Below, piece by piece: positions 25,138-34,235 of a stretch of DNA of 64,000 bases; the first letter of the stretch is position 1; the number at the start of each line of letters is the position of its first letter. The notes under the pieces were generated by a model. The model ran no database searches. It saw only the letters and a program-made list of their open reading frames with translations, and was not told where the DNA came from. A program made the position numbers and the translations under genes. Source of the DNA: Acidimicrobiales bacterium (GTDB lineage: Bacteria; Actinomycetota; Acidimicrobiia; Acidimicrobiales; SHLQ01); contig JAHDEJ010000019.1 in the NCBI GenBank assembly GCA_020628865.1, positions 24,140 to 88,139 on the forward strand, in the 5' to 3' direction.

Positions 25138-26871
25138 ATGATCGATCGGCGTGGTTGGGCAAGCATCGGGCGGGCGGGACGCTCCACGTTCGCCGCGCTC
25201 GGAGTACTCCTCGTTGTGGTCGCCGCTACGCCTGTACTCGCCGGCGCCTTCCAGGTCACCGACGAGCCGGTCGAATTCGAACACGCCATCGACGCGCACG
25301 AGGTGCTGGACACTGGCACGCCAGTCTGGTCCGTGCTGGACGGAGGCGATCGCCTTTGGATCGGTGGCCAGTTCGAGTTCGTCGGTGAGGTTCGGCAACG
25401 GAACATCGCCGCTCTCGATGCGACGACGGGTGCGCTGGACACGAGTTGGGATCCGGATGTGACCGGTCGGGTGGAGGCGTTGGCGCTCTCGCCCAACGGT
25501 GAGTGGCTGTACATCGGCGGCCGGTTCGCCACGGTCGATGGGCACCCGATCCAACGACTGGCTCGGATCAGCACGGTGACCGGGGAGGTCGACACGTCGT
25601 TCGCTCCGCAGCCGGACGCCGTGGTGCGGTCCATCGCCACCGACGGCACGTCGCTGTGGATCGCAGGCTCGTTCACGACGATGGCCGGTAGCCCGCAGGC
25701 GCACCTGGCGAAAGTCGACGCCGCCACCGGAGTCCTCGACCCTGCGTGGCGACCCGTCGTCGATGCAAAGGCGTTCGACCTGGAGCTCCATGCCGGCACC
25801 CTCTATGCAGCGGGCAGCTTCAGGGACATCGACGGTGTCACGGTCGGCCGCGTCGCCCGCTTGGACCCGACCACCGCAGCGGTGGACACCACGTGGCTGC
25901 CAGACGCGCTCCACAAGGTGTACGACCTGGCGCTTCATCCGGATGGTTCAGCGATCTACCTCGCCGGCGCCGGGCCGCTGAGCCGCGAAGGCAACTCCCT
26001 TCGTGCCTTCGACACCACCACGGGTGCGCTGCTGTGGCGACGCGTCAACGCTGGCGACTGGCAGGCGGTCGTGGCCACCGAAGACCTCGTCTACGGAGGG
26101 TCGCACGGCAACTACGTGTTCGCCGACAACAACGGCCCCTTCATGGAATCGCCCGACAACCCCAATGCCATCGAGCGACACAAGCTGGCAGCCTTCGACC
26201 CGAGCACGGGCGCACTCGCTGACTGGTCGCCGCATGCCAACAGCCTCGTCGGCGTGTGGGCACTCGATGTCGGCCCCTCCGGACTGTTGGTCGGCGGTGA
26301 CTTCACGCGAATCAACTTCAAGCCCCAACCGCATGTCGCCCTCTTCCCGGTGGACGACGATCCTCCGCCGCCGCCACCTCCTCCGCCCCCTCCCCCGGAG
26401 CCTGAAGCGCAGACGTGTTCCGCCATCGTCTCGCCAGAAGGTGTGGTCACCTTGGGGTGGACGGCGATCGCCGGCGAGGACCGATACATCGTCCGACACA
26501 ACGACTCCTGGCTCGCAACGCTTGGGGACGTCCTCCAATTCGAGCACGCCCCCGATCCGGGCACGCACCAGTACGTGGTTCGTAGCGAGCAGGGCCTGAC
26601 ACAGATCACGACGGCGTGCACGCCAGCGATCACCATCGAGCCGCCTCCGCCCGTCGGGCAACAGTGTGTTCGTTCGGTCGCCCCCGGAGGCGTGACGACG
26701 CTGACCTGGACGGCCATCGATGGCGAGGACCGTTACGTCGTCCGGCGCAACGGTTCGTGGATCGCGACGACCTCGGCGCTCTCGTTCCCGGCCGGGGCGG
26801 CCGCGGCCGACGACACGTTCCTGATTCGATCCTCGAAAGCCGGCGTCACCACCAACACCGAGTGCGGCTGA
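25138..26871 (+). CDS. Secreted beta-propeller protein with proline hinge and two Fn3-like repeats
   Basis: This is a 577-residue exported protein. The signal peptide/anchor covers residues 1-37 (TFAALGVLLVVVAATPVLAGA). Residues 50-400 form repeated blades of the type GDRLWIGGQFEFVGEV...NIAALDATTGALDTSWDPDV, each about 45 residues with an LWIGGxF core, as in DUF5122-like propellers. A hinge of 12 consecutive prolines follows. Two copies of a 75-residue module come next, each reading TLGWTAIAGEDRYIVRHNDSW or TLTWTAIDGEDRYVVRRNGSW, with a Cys near either end. No enzymatic motif is seen; a surface adhesion or glycan-binding role is a guess. TTG 25129 is an alternative start. Confidence 0.8.
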   Translation: MIDRRGWASIGRAGRSTFAALGVLLVVVAATPVLAGAFQVTDEPVEFEHAIDAHEVLDTGTPVWSVLDGGDRLWIGGQFEFVGEVRQRNIAALDATTGALDTSWDPDVTGRVEALALSPNGEWLYIGGRFATVDGHPIQRLARISTVTGEVDTSFAPQPDAVVRSIATDGTSLWIAGSFTTMAGSPQAHLAKVDAATGVLDPAWRPVVDAKAFDLELHAGTLYAAGSFRDIDGVTVGRVARLDPTTAAVDTTWLPDALHKVYDLALHPDGSAIYLAGAGPLSREGNSLRAFDTTTGALLWRRVNAGDWQAVVATEDLVYGGSHGNYVFADNNGPFMESPDNPNAIERHKLAAFDPSTGALADWSPHANSLVGVWALDVGPSGLLVGGDFTRINFKPQPHVALFPVDDDPPPPPPPPPPPPEPEAQTCSAIVSPEGVVTLGWTAIAGEDRYIVRHNDSWLATLGDVLQFEHAPDPGTHQYVVRSEQGLTQITTACTPAITIEPPPPVGQQCVRSVAPGGVTTLTWTAIDGEDRYVVRRNGSWIATTSALSFPAGAAAADDTFLIRSSKAGVTTNTECG

Positions 26872-26881
26872 GCAAGCAGTT

Positions 26882-28771
26882 CTAGGCAGCGTCGGCGACG
26901 GTCTCGACCAGGGCGCCGTCAGACACATCGGCGACGACGCCGGATCGGCAGAGATCGATCATCGACTGACGAGCCACGTCGTTGTCCGTGCGATCGAAGT
27001 GCGCCAGTTCGTGCGGTTCGAGAACGGGGACCGAGACGTGCGAGATGAGCGGGTGTGCCCGACGGGTGTCGAGTTCTCCTTCGCTCACGAGCGCTTCGTG
27101 CATCTTTTCCCCGGGACGGAGCCCGGTGAAGACGATCTCGATGTCTTTGCCAGACGCTTCGACGAGGCGTTCGGCCACTTCGAGGATCCGGACGGGTTCG
27201 CCCATGTCGAGGACCAGGGCCTCTCCCTTGTCGCCGACAGCGGCGGCTTGGATGACGAGCTGGCAGGCTTCGACCGGTGTCATGAAGAAGCGCGTGACCT
27301 CAGGATGCGTGACCGTGATCGGACCGCCGGATTCGATCTGCCCGCGGAAGGTCCGCAGCATCGACCCACGGGAGCCGAGAACATTGCCGAATCGGACGCT
27401 GACCCAGTCACCGTCGTGCTGTTCCGCGTGCCATGAGGTGAGTTGTTCAGCGATGCGCTTGGTGTAGCCAAGGACGCTCGTGGGGTCTGCCGCCTTGTCG
27501 GTGGAGACGTTGACGAAGTGGCTGACGCCTACCCCGGCGGCGGCCTGGAGCACGTTGTACGAGCCCTCGACGTTCGTCTTCCATCCCTCCTCGGGATACA
27601 TCTCGAGCAGCGGCAGGTGCTTGAGCGCAGCGGCGTGGAACACCACGTGCGGCTGGTGCTCGGCGAACACCTCGTGCATGCGTTCGGCGTCGCGAATGTT
27701 GGCGACGACGAGGTTGCGGGAGTCGAGCAGCGCATGGCCCTCGACCGACAGCTGCACACCGTGGAGCGCCGATTCGTCGCGGTCCAACATGATGAGCGTC
27801 TCGGGGAAGAAGCGGCTGATCTGTCGGCAGAGTTCCGAACCGATGGAACCGCCGGCGCCGGTGACGAGGACGCGCTTGCCGGTGAGATACCCGGCGATGG
27901 CATCGAGATCGGTCTGGATTGCCCGGCGGCCGAGCAGGTCGGCCTCGCTGACCTCCCGAATGTCTCCGAGGCCGACGCGACCGTCGACGAGTTCCTGGGT
28001 CGGCGGAAGAATGCGAACGTCGAGCCCGGCCCGGCGGGCCTGCTCGCTGACCACCCGGATCACGGAGGCTCCGGCACTGGGGATGGCGACGAGGAGGATC
28101 TTGGAGCCGGTCTGGCGGGCAACCTGGGTCAGGTCGGCGCGGGTGCCGAGAACCGGCACGCCCTGAATGCGCAGGTTCGCCTTGCTGCGGTCGTCATCGA
28201 TGAGGGCGACCGGTTCGTAGGTGCTTTCCGGGGTGGTGAGCATCGCCCGGATGAGCTGGGCGCCACCGGCGCCTGCGCCGAAGACGATGACCGGCGTCAT
28301 GTCGCTGCGGGAGGGACGGCTCTTCCGCTCGGTATGGACGCGGCGGGCCGAGCGAGCACCGAAGCTGAGATTGAGTGCGGCGAACGGCGCAAGGAGGCTG
28401 ATGCTGAGCAGCGTTCCGGAGAGTTCTGCGCCGAGCCGGATGGCAGCGAGGATGGCGGTCACGAAGATGGTGGTGGCCGCCATGGCGATGGCTTCGTCGA
28501 ACGACGCCAGACGCCAACGACGGTGATGGAACCCGAAGACGGAGCCGACGAGCAGATGCACCATGGCACCGAGCACGCCCATGGCGAGGGAATGCCCAGC
28601 ACCCGCGCCAAGGGCGATTGCTGCCGCTGCCAGGCAAACGAAAATTGCGCCAAGATCCACCAACAGACGAAGGCTGAGAAAGGCGGCGGTGGTGGTCGAT
28701 CCCGGGGCCCGAAGGCCCCGGGTCGACGACGCGCGCCTACTCCGCTCGCGATCTGCGTTCTCGATTCTCAT
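26882..28771 (-). CDS. Membrane-bound nucleotide-sugar 4,6-dehydratase (PglF/FlaA1/CapD family)
   Basis: This 629-residue protein has about four N-terminal membrane helices (30-135), a CoA-binding-like Rossmann domain (from VIVFGAGAGGAQLIRA, 161-176), then the catalytic SDR domain with VLVTGAGGSIGSELCRQ at 301-317. The active site reads NVSTDKAADPTSVLGYTKR: the SDR tyrosine is replaced as in PglF, and the TDK set is retained. PglF converts UDP-GlcNAc to the 4-keto-6-deoxy sugar. ATG 28771 is chosen for its GGGGAGAG ribosome site. It is transcribed against the beta-propeller gene, ending ten bases from it. Confidence 0.93.
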   Translation of the reverse strand: MRIENADRERSRRASSTRGLRAPGSTTTAAFLSLRLLVDLGAIFVCLAAAAIALGAGAGHSLAMGVLGAMVHLLVGSVFGFHHRRWRLASFDEAIAMAATTIFVTAILAAIRLGAELSGTLLSISLLAPFAALNLSFGARSARRVHTERKSRPSRSDMTPVIVFGAGAGGAQLIRAMLTTPESTYEPVALIDDDRSKANLRIQGVPVLGTRADLTQVARQTGSKILLVAIPSAGASVIRVVSEQARRAGLDVRILPPTQELVDGRVGLGDIREVSEADLLGRRAIQTDLDAIAGYLTGKRVLVTGAGGSIGSELCRQISRFFPETLIMLDRDESALHGVQLSVEGHALLDSRNLVVANIRDAERMHEVFAEHQPHVVFHAAALKHLPLLEMYPEEGWKTNVEGSYNVLQAAAGVGVSHFVNVSTDKAADPTSVLGYTKRIAEQLTSWHAEQHDGDWVSVRFGNVLGSRGSMLRTFRGQIESGGPITVTHPEVTRFFMTPVEACQLVIQAAAVGDKGEALVLDMGEPVRILEVAERLVEASGKDIEIVFTGLRPGEKMHEALVSEGELDTRRAHPLISHVSVPVLEPHELAHFDRTDNDVARQSMIDLCRSGVVADVSDGALVETVADAA

Positions 28772-28861
28772 GAACGTGCTCTCTCCCCAAGTGAGACCAA
28801 CCAGAAGGCCTGTCGGTTGTGGGTCGTTCGATGTGAGCGAAAGGCGGGCAATTCGGCCCAT

Positions 28862-28900
28862 TGGTCCTCAGCCGGTCTGTCTCATCTCGGGCTGGGACCA
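28862..28900 (+). promoter_or_regulatory. Leader stem-loop upstream of the DUF4012 gene
   Basis: TGGTCC-t-CAGCC (28862-28873) pairs with GGCTGGGACCA (28890-28900), giving an 11-base-pair stem with one bulged T and a 16-base C/T-rich loop. It ends 23 bases before the ATG of the DUF4012 gene, inside the divergent 152-base gap. It may be a translational control hairpin or an imperfect operator; no known riboswitch is recognised. Confidence 0.4.
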
Positions 28901-28923
28901 GTCGATACGGGACGGGAACGATC

Positions 28924-31284
28924 ATGCAGACACTGCGAGAAGCCCCGCCCCGCCGCCGAGTCGGCGTTCGCCGTTCCACGGCGACGGCGCCGCGTGTCGA
29001 CCATCGGGCGGAGATCGTCGTCGTGGTTGCGGCGATCCTTGGAGCGTTGCTGACGTCGTCGGCGCCCACGGGCACGTGGCTGTTCGATCTGTTGCAGCGG
29101 GGCGCGTGCATCGCCCTTCTTGCCGCGACGGCGACCCGAGCTCGTCGCTGGACGCTGTTGGCGCCGAGCAGCTTCGGCGCAGTGTTCGCCGCGCCATTGC
29201 TGGCACAGCTGGCCGCCGTCGCAGCGCTGGGCCTGGCCACATGGAACGTGGTGCAGGATCGCCGGCGACGAGTCGTGGCGGCATCAATCATGGGGCTCAG
29301 TGCGCCCGCGCTCTTCCTCCAGGGTGCGGATCCGGTGCACCGGCTGCTGTCGACTCATTCCGGTGATCCGGTCGGTACCAGCCTCCTCCTTGGCGGCTTG
29401 GCTGTAGCGCCAATGCTCTGGTCGGCGTGGTCTCGACTCCGCCGCCGGGATCGAGCACAGGTTCGAAAGATCGCCGGCCGTGTGGGGCTTGCGATGGTCG
29501 CCGCAGTTGCCCTCGTCGTGGTGGCTGCGGTGGTCGCGGCGGCACCCGCCCGGGATGCAATGGGTTCAAGCCGGGCTGCCGTGGCTGCCGCCGCCGACGG
29601 CGATGTCGAACTCGCCCGCCTCGAGTTGACCGAGGCGGCCGACGGCTGGCGCTCCGCCCATCGCCGACTCAACGGGCCGTGGCTGCTTCCCGCTCGTGCG
29701 ATCCCGATCGTCGGCCAACACGTCACGGCCGCAGGCACCGGCGTTCGTCATGCGGCCGAGATCAGCGCCGCTGCGGTGCAGGTGGCCGATGGTGCCGACA
29801 CCGAGACCCTGGTCGTGGACGGCCGGGTGGACACCGAGATGCTGGGTGCGTTGGTCCCGACGACGGCGCAGTTGGCAACGGCGGTCGACCACGCCCACGA
29901 CGCCTTCTCGGCCGTGACCTCCCCGTGGCTCATCGCTCCGTTTGGCTCGGCCCTCGATGCGGCGACCGTCGAGTTGGCCACTGCCGCCGACGCAACGGCT
30001 GCAGTCGCTGCGGCGGCGGATTCAGGGCACGACCTCTTGGCCACGCCGACCGGTTCGACGATTGTCGTGATGTTCAGCACTCCGGCGGAGGCCCGCGGCG
30101 CCGGCGGGTTCGTCGGCAACTGGGCGGAGTTCCGGGCGGTCGACGGCCGGGTCGAACTCGTGGAGCAGTACCGGTCGAAGCAGCTCAACGATGCGCTCAT
30201 CGAGTCGGGTGCGCAGATCCGGGGCAACGAACCCTTCGTGGATCGGTATGGCCGCTTCGAGGTCGAGCACCACGTGCAGGACGTGACCCTCTCCCCCGAC
30301 TTCCCATCGGTCGCCGCAGTCACCGCCGACTTGTACGAACAGGCGACCGGCGAGTCGGTCGACGCCGTGATGATGATCGACCCGTTCGTTCTCGAGGCGA
30401 TGTTGGCCTTTTCCGGCCCGGTGGATGTGGGCGGACTCACCCTCAGCGGTTCGAACGCGTCCAACGAGCTCTTGCGAGGACAGTACGAACGATTCGCCGA
30501 AGAGGACGACGAGCGGACCTCGCTGCTGAACGACCTTGCAGCGGTGGTCGTGGAACGCTTGCTGGCCGAGCCGCCCGACCTCCTCTCGTTCGCTCAGGAG
30601 ATGGCACCGTTGGCACAGCAGAATCGTGTTGCCATGTGGTTCGCGTCGGACGGTGACGGCGAACGTGCCTCGGCGCTGGGCCTCTCCGGAGCGTTCCCGA
30701 CCGACGGCGACGACGTGTTGGCGGTGGTGCACCAGAACGCTGCGCAGAACAAGATCGACTCGTTCCTTCGCCGGTCCGTCGACGTGACGACCACACTCGA
30801 CACCGACCTCGGGACGGTGCGCCACGACGTGCAGGTGGAGCTCGAGAATCTGGCGCCCGCGGACGGTCTCCCGCCGGCGATCATCGGTTCGAACGATCAA
30901 GGTCTTCCGCTCGGCACGAACCGGATGCTGCTCTCGATCTATTCGCCGTTCCCGATCTCGGGCGCCCGCCTCGACGGACAGCCGGCTGCGGTGGAGACGC
31001 AGCAGGAATTCGGCCGCCTGGTGCACACGCTGCTCATCGACCTCCCGGCGAACTCGTCATCGACGCTGAACTTCGAACTCGTCGGATTGGCCGTACTGCG
31101 AGACGGCTACGACGTGCACATGCCGATCCAACCGCTGGTTTCGACCGATGAGATCGGCTGGACGGTCCACGCCAACGGTGCGATCGAGGAGATGCCGACG
31201 GGCTGGAACGCTGGAGCCGACGGCGCTGCAGTGTTGGAGGCGACGGTCGACGCATCCACCCGGTTCCGGTTCGACGTGGGTTGA
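28924..31284 (+). CDS. DUF4012-domain membrane-anchored extracytoplasmic protein
   Basis: This 786-residue protein has several N-terminal hydrophobic helices (about 30-170 and 188-210), then a large exported region. The DUF4012 core begins near residue 370 (GSTIVVMFSTPAEARGAGGFVGNWAEF) and runs on through VTLSPDFPSVAAVTADLYEQATGESVDAVMMIDPFVLEAML, a pattern conserved in Actinobacteria. DUF4012 proteins recur in cell-surface polysaccharide loci, but I know of no assigned function. The LPXTG-type gene follows 70 bases downstream. ATG 28924 is preferred because upstream residues are not conserved-looking. Confidence 0.85.
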   Translation: MQTLREAPPRRRVGVRRSTATAPRVDHRAEIVVVVAAILGALLTSSAPTGTWLFDLLQRGACIALLAATATRARRWTLLAPSSFGAVFAAPLLAQLAAVAALGLATWNVVQDRRRRVVAASIMGLSAPALFLQGADPVHRLLSTHSGDPVGTSLLLGGLAVAPMLWSAWSRLRRRDRAQVRKIAGRVGLAMVAAVALVVVAAVVAAAPARDAMGSSRAAVAAAADGDVELARLELTEAADGWRSAHRRLNGPWLLPARAIPIVGQHVTAAGTGVRHAAEISAAAVQVADGADTETLVVDGRVDTEMLGALVPTTAQLATAVDHAHDAFSAVTSPWLIAPFGSALDAATVELATAADATAAVAAAADSGHDLLATPTGSTIVVMFSTPAEARGAGGFVGNWAEFRAVDGRVELVEQYRSKQLNDALIESGAQIRGNEPFVDRYGRFEVEHHVQDVTLSPDFPSVAAVTADLYEQATGESVDAVMMIDPFVLEAMLAFSGPVDVGGLTLSGSNASNELLRGQYERFAEEDDERTSLLNDLAAVVVERLLAEPPDLLSFAQEMAPLAQQNRVAMWFASDGDGERASALGLSGAFPTDGDDVLAVVHQNAAQNKIDSFLRRSVDVTTTLDTDLGTVRHDVQVELENLAPADGLPPAIIGSNDQGLPLGTNRMLLSIYSPFPISGARLDGQPAAVETQQEFGRLVHTLLIDLPANSSSTLNFELVGLAVLRDGYDVHMPIQPLVSTDEIGWTVHANGAIEEMPTGWNAGADGAAVLEATVDASTRFRFDVG

Positions 31285-31354
31285 TGTTCCCGGCAGAGCC
31301 GAATGGCCCAGTCCTGGCACTCATCTGCCGAGGCGCCAATCCGATTGGTCTGAT

Positions 31355-31960
31355 GTGAGTGTGTTCCGCCGTTTTCTCGCCGCGTTCAGCGTTGTCCTGT
31401 TCTTCGGGACATCCGCCGCTTCGCCGGCGATGGCCCAGTACGGCGGCGTGTCCGGGCTGTTCGTGATCACCTCGCCGGACGAGCCGGGCGTGGCTGACTT
31501 CAACGGTCTTGGCTGCTCCGGCGGCGACGAGGTCGTCCTCTACCTCCCCGGCATTCCGCCGACGGCCAACGACCCAGCTGCGGCTACGTCCGTGCCCGGC
31601 CGTGTCATTGCCGTCACCACGGCGCTCCGCAGCGCCGATGCGCTCGTCGACGGGACCTTCTCCTTTCGAGACGTCGAACTGCCGACCGATCTCGAACCGG
31701 GCTTCTATGCCTTCCATGCCCGCTGCGGCACCCTCGATCTCCTGGTCGTGCTCGAGGTGACCGCAGGAGGCGGTGTGGTCGTCACACCGCAGGATGAAGT
31801 CGACGAGATTCGGGACCAGATCGTGAATCCTCCGGCGACACTTCCGTTCACCGGTCGGGAATCCAGCCGGCTCGTGTCGCTCGCTGCGGCGCTGGTCGTC
31901 GCCGGTGCCGGATTCGTCGTGGTTGCGCGTCAGCGCACCGAAGACGAAGCCTCCGTCTGA
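31355..31960 (+). CDS. LPXTG-type cell-wall-anchored secreted protein
   Basis: This 201-residue protein has a signal peptide at 1-27 (FSVVLFFGTSAASPAMA, cleavage predicted before QYGG), a small exported domain with a Cys pair (C54, C124), and a sorting signal: LPFTG at 163-167, a hydrophobic helix at 172-190, and a short tail starting ARQR. This is the canonical sortase layout, so the chain should be covalently attached to peptidoglycan or another acceptor. No sortase gene is in the window. GTG 31355 is the start that gives a proper signal peptide. The domain between is not recognised. Confidence 0.8.
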   Translation: MSVFRRFLAAFSVVLFFGTSAASPAMAQYGGVSGLFVITSPDEPGVADFNGLGCSGGDEVVLYLPGIPPTANDPAAATSVPGRVIAVTTALRSADALVDGTFSFRDVELPTDLEPGFYAFHARCGTLDLLVVLEVTAGGGVVVTPQDEVDEIRDQIVNPPATLPFTGRESSRLVSLAAALVVAGAGFVVVARQRTEDEASV

Positions 31961-32036
31961 GCCTCAGGGTCCAGCGGCAAGAGGGATTTCTGGGTCGCAC
32001 GGCTCATCGCCGGGCCGCGTCATCCGATTGACACGC

Positions 32037-33308
32037 ATGCGCAATCCCGCCGACACACTCGTTGCCATCCTCGGCCAGGGCTATGTGGGCCTGCCGCTCG
32101 CCATGCGTGCGGTCGAGATGGACTTTCCTGTCATCGGTTTCGATGTCGATGCTTCCAAGGTCGCTGGCCTTCGCAACGGAAGTTCCTACGTCGAAGACGT
32201 GAGCGACGAAGCGATCAGGGAGGCGATCGAGACGGGCCGGTATCACCCGACCACGTCTGGAGCCGACCTCGCGGACTTCGACATTGCGGTGATCTCGGTG
32301 CCCACGCCGCTACGGGATGGAAAGCCCGACTTGTCCTACATCGAGAACGCCGTGGACGAACTGTGCCCACACCTTCGCCCGAATGCCACGGTCATCCTTG
32401 AATCGACGACCTACCCGGGTACCACCGACGAGCTGGTCGCCGGCCGAATCGAGGAGCAAACCGGCCTCGTCGCCGAGGTGGACTTCCACCTCGGCTATTC
32501 GCCGGAACGAATCGATCCCGGAAATCCGATCTGGAATCTGGTGAACACGCCAAAGGTGGTTGCCGGCGTCGGTCCGGAGTCATTGCGGGCCGTCCAGTGG
32601 TTCTACGACCAGTGTGTCGACAAGACCGTTCCTGTGCGGAGCACGCGCGAAGCGGAAATGACGAAGTTGCTGGAGAACACCTTCCGTCACGTGAACATCG
32701 CATTGGTCAACGAACTCGCGATGTTCGCTCACGATCTTGGGGTGGACATCTGGGAAGTGATCGACGCTGCGGCAACAAAGCCGTTCGGCTTCATGAAGTT
32801 CACCCCGGGCCCAGGCGTCGGCGGACATTGCCTACCCGTCGATCCGTCGTATCTGTCGTGGGCCGTCGAAGAGCGGCTCGGGAAGACCTTCCGATTCGTC
32901 GAACTTGCGAATGACGTCAACAACCACATGCCCGACTACGTCGTCCGTCGGCTGCAGGCGGGTCTGAGCGCCCGGCAGAACCTCGAAGGTGCCGATGTCG
33001 TGTTGGTTGGGATGGCGTACAAGCCCAACACCGGTGATGCGCGCGAGTCGCCGTCCGCCGACGTCGCTCGGCGCCTCATCGATCTCGGGGCGAACGTGCG
33101 CGTTGCGGACTCCTGGGTGGATCACGACCGCCTTCCAGCTGGAACGGTCGAGGTCGATCTGACCGAAGACGAGTTGTCGTCCGCCGAGGCGGTCGTCGTA
33201 CTCGTCGACCACGACGATGTGGACCTCGACTTGATCGCAGAACACGCGTCGTACGTCCTCGACTGCCGCTCCGTGGTCCACGGCGAAGGTCACATCGACA
33301 CCCTGTAG
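32037..33308 (+). CDS. UDP-N-acetylhexosamine / UDP-hexose 6-dehydrogenase (WecC/TviB family)
   Basis: This 423-residue NAD-dependent enzyme performs two-step oxidation of a UDP-sugar C6 to the uronic acid. The NAD motif ILGQGYVGLPLA lies near the N-terminus, K210 in TKLLENTFRHVN and the catalytic nucleophile C265 in GPGVGGHCLPVDPSYL; the C-terminal UDP-binding domain carries GMAYKPNTGDARESPS. This is the WecC/WbpA/TviB group, which makes N-acetylhexosaminuronic acids, not the Ugd group. The product gives the glycan a carboxylate. The WecG/TagA-type transferase at 52030 could use a related sugar. Confidence 0.93.
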   Translation: MRNPADTLVAILGQGYVGLPLAMRAVEMDFPVIGFDVDASKVAGLRNGSSYVEDVSDEAIREAIETGRYHPTTSGADLADFDIAVISVPTPLRDGKPDLSYIENAVDELCPHLRPNATVILESTTYPGTTDELVAGRIEEQTGLVAEVDFHLGYSPERIDPGNPIWNLVNTPKVVAGVGPESLRAVQWFYDQCVDKTVPVRSTREAEMTKLLENTFRHVNIALVNELAMFAHDLGVDIWEVIDAAATKPFGFMKFTPGPGVGGHCLPVDPSYLSWAVEERLGKTFRFVELANDVNNHMPDYVVRRLQAGLSARQNLEGADVVLVGMAYKPNTGDARESPSADVARRLIDLGANVRVADSWVDHDRLPAGTVEVDLTEDELSSAEAVVVLVDHDDVDLDLIAEHASYVLDCRSVVHGEGHIDTL

Positions 33309-33347
33309 AAGCCGTGACGGGCTGAGGCCCGTCGCTACGGTGGTCGC

Positions 33348-34235
33348 ATGGACATCGCGATCACCGGTTCGTCCGGCCTCATCGGAACAGCACTGACCTC
33401 GGCGCTGCGTGCGCGCGGCGACCGCGTGATTCGAGTGGTTCGGCGCGCCCCTGGCACCGACGAGGTGCAATGGGACATCGACGCTGGAACCATCGACGCA
33501 GCCGGACTCGAGGGCATCGACGGCGTGGTCCACCTCGCAGGCGAAGGCATCGGCGAGAAGAAATGGACCCCGGAGCAGAAGCGCAAGGTCAAGGAGAGCC
33601 GCACGAAAGGCACCGCACTCCTCAGCGAGGCGCTCGCCGGCTTGGACAAGAAGCCCGAGGCGTTCATCAGCGGGTCAGCGATCGGCTACTACGGAAACCG
33701 CGGCGATGAAGTCCTGATCGAGTCGTCGATGCCGGGCAACGATTTCCTCTCCGAAGTGGTCACCGCCTGGGAAGACGCAGCCGACCCCGCTCGGGAGGCC
33801 GGCATCCGCGTGGCCCACATCCGGACCGGAATCGTGTTGAGCACCGAGGGCGGTGCGCTGAAGGAGCAGCTGCCGTTTTTCAAGCTGGGCATCGGTGGCC
33901 GATTCGGCGATGGCAGCCAGTACTGGAGCTGGGTGTCGATCACCGACCAGGTCAACGCGATCCTGCACATCCTCGATACCGACATCTCGGGCCCGGTCAA
34001 CGTGACCGCGCCGAACCCCACGACGAACGCCGAGTTCACCACCACGCTCGGCAAGGCGTTGAGCCGCCCAACGCTCTTTCCCACCCCCCGCTTCGCCGTC
34101 AACCTACGATTGGGAGCGGAGTTGGCGGAAGCGCTGCTCTTCACCAGTGCGCGGGTGCTGCCGGACGTGTTGCAGAAGTCCGGCTTCACGTTCACGCATG
34201 AGACTCTCGGCGAAGCGTTGGAGGACATCTTGTGA
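33348..34235 (+). CDS. TIGR01777 / SDR39U1-type NAD-dependent epimerase
   Basis: This 295-residue atypical SDR has DIAITGSSGLIGTAL at the N-terminus (NADP-binding), GVVHLAGEGIGEKKWTPEQKRKVKESR, a hallmark of the YfcH/SDR39U1 family, and FISGSAIGYYGNRGDE. The true substrate of this family is unknown. In Mycobacterium tuberculosis a relative (Rv2216) lies between dlaT and lipB, which makes its presence near aceE here meaningful. Translationally coupled (GTGA) to the following SRPBCC gene. Confidence 0.9.
   Translation: MDIAITGSSGLIGTALTSALRARGDRVIRVVRRAPGTDEVQWDIDAGTIDAAGLEGIDGVVHLAGEGIGEKKWTPEQKRKVKESRTKGTALLSEALAGLDKKPEAFISGSAIGYYGNRGDEVLIESSMPGNDFLSEVVTAWEDAADPAREAGIRVAHIRTGIVLSTEGGALKEQLPFFKLGIGGRFGDGSQYWSWVSITDQVNAILHILDTDISGPVNVTAPNPTTNAEFTTTLGKALSRPTLFPTPRFAVNLRLGAELAEALLFTSARVLPDVLQKSGFTFTHETLGEALEDIL

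Noticed and set aside
27443..29053. 536-residue plus-strand frame over the 4,6-dehydratase
   Set aside because: Antisense to a certain gene with complete PglF-like motifs; no domain match.
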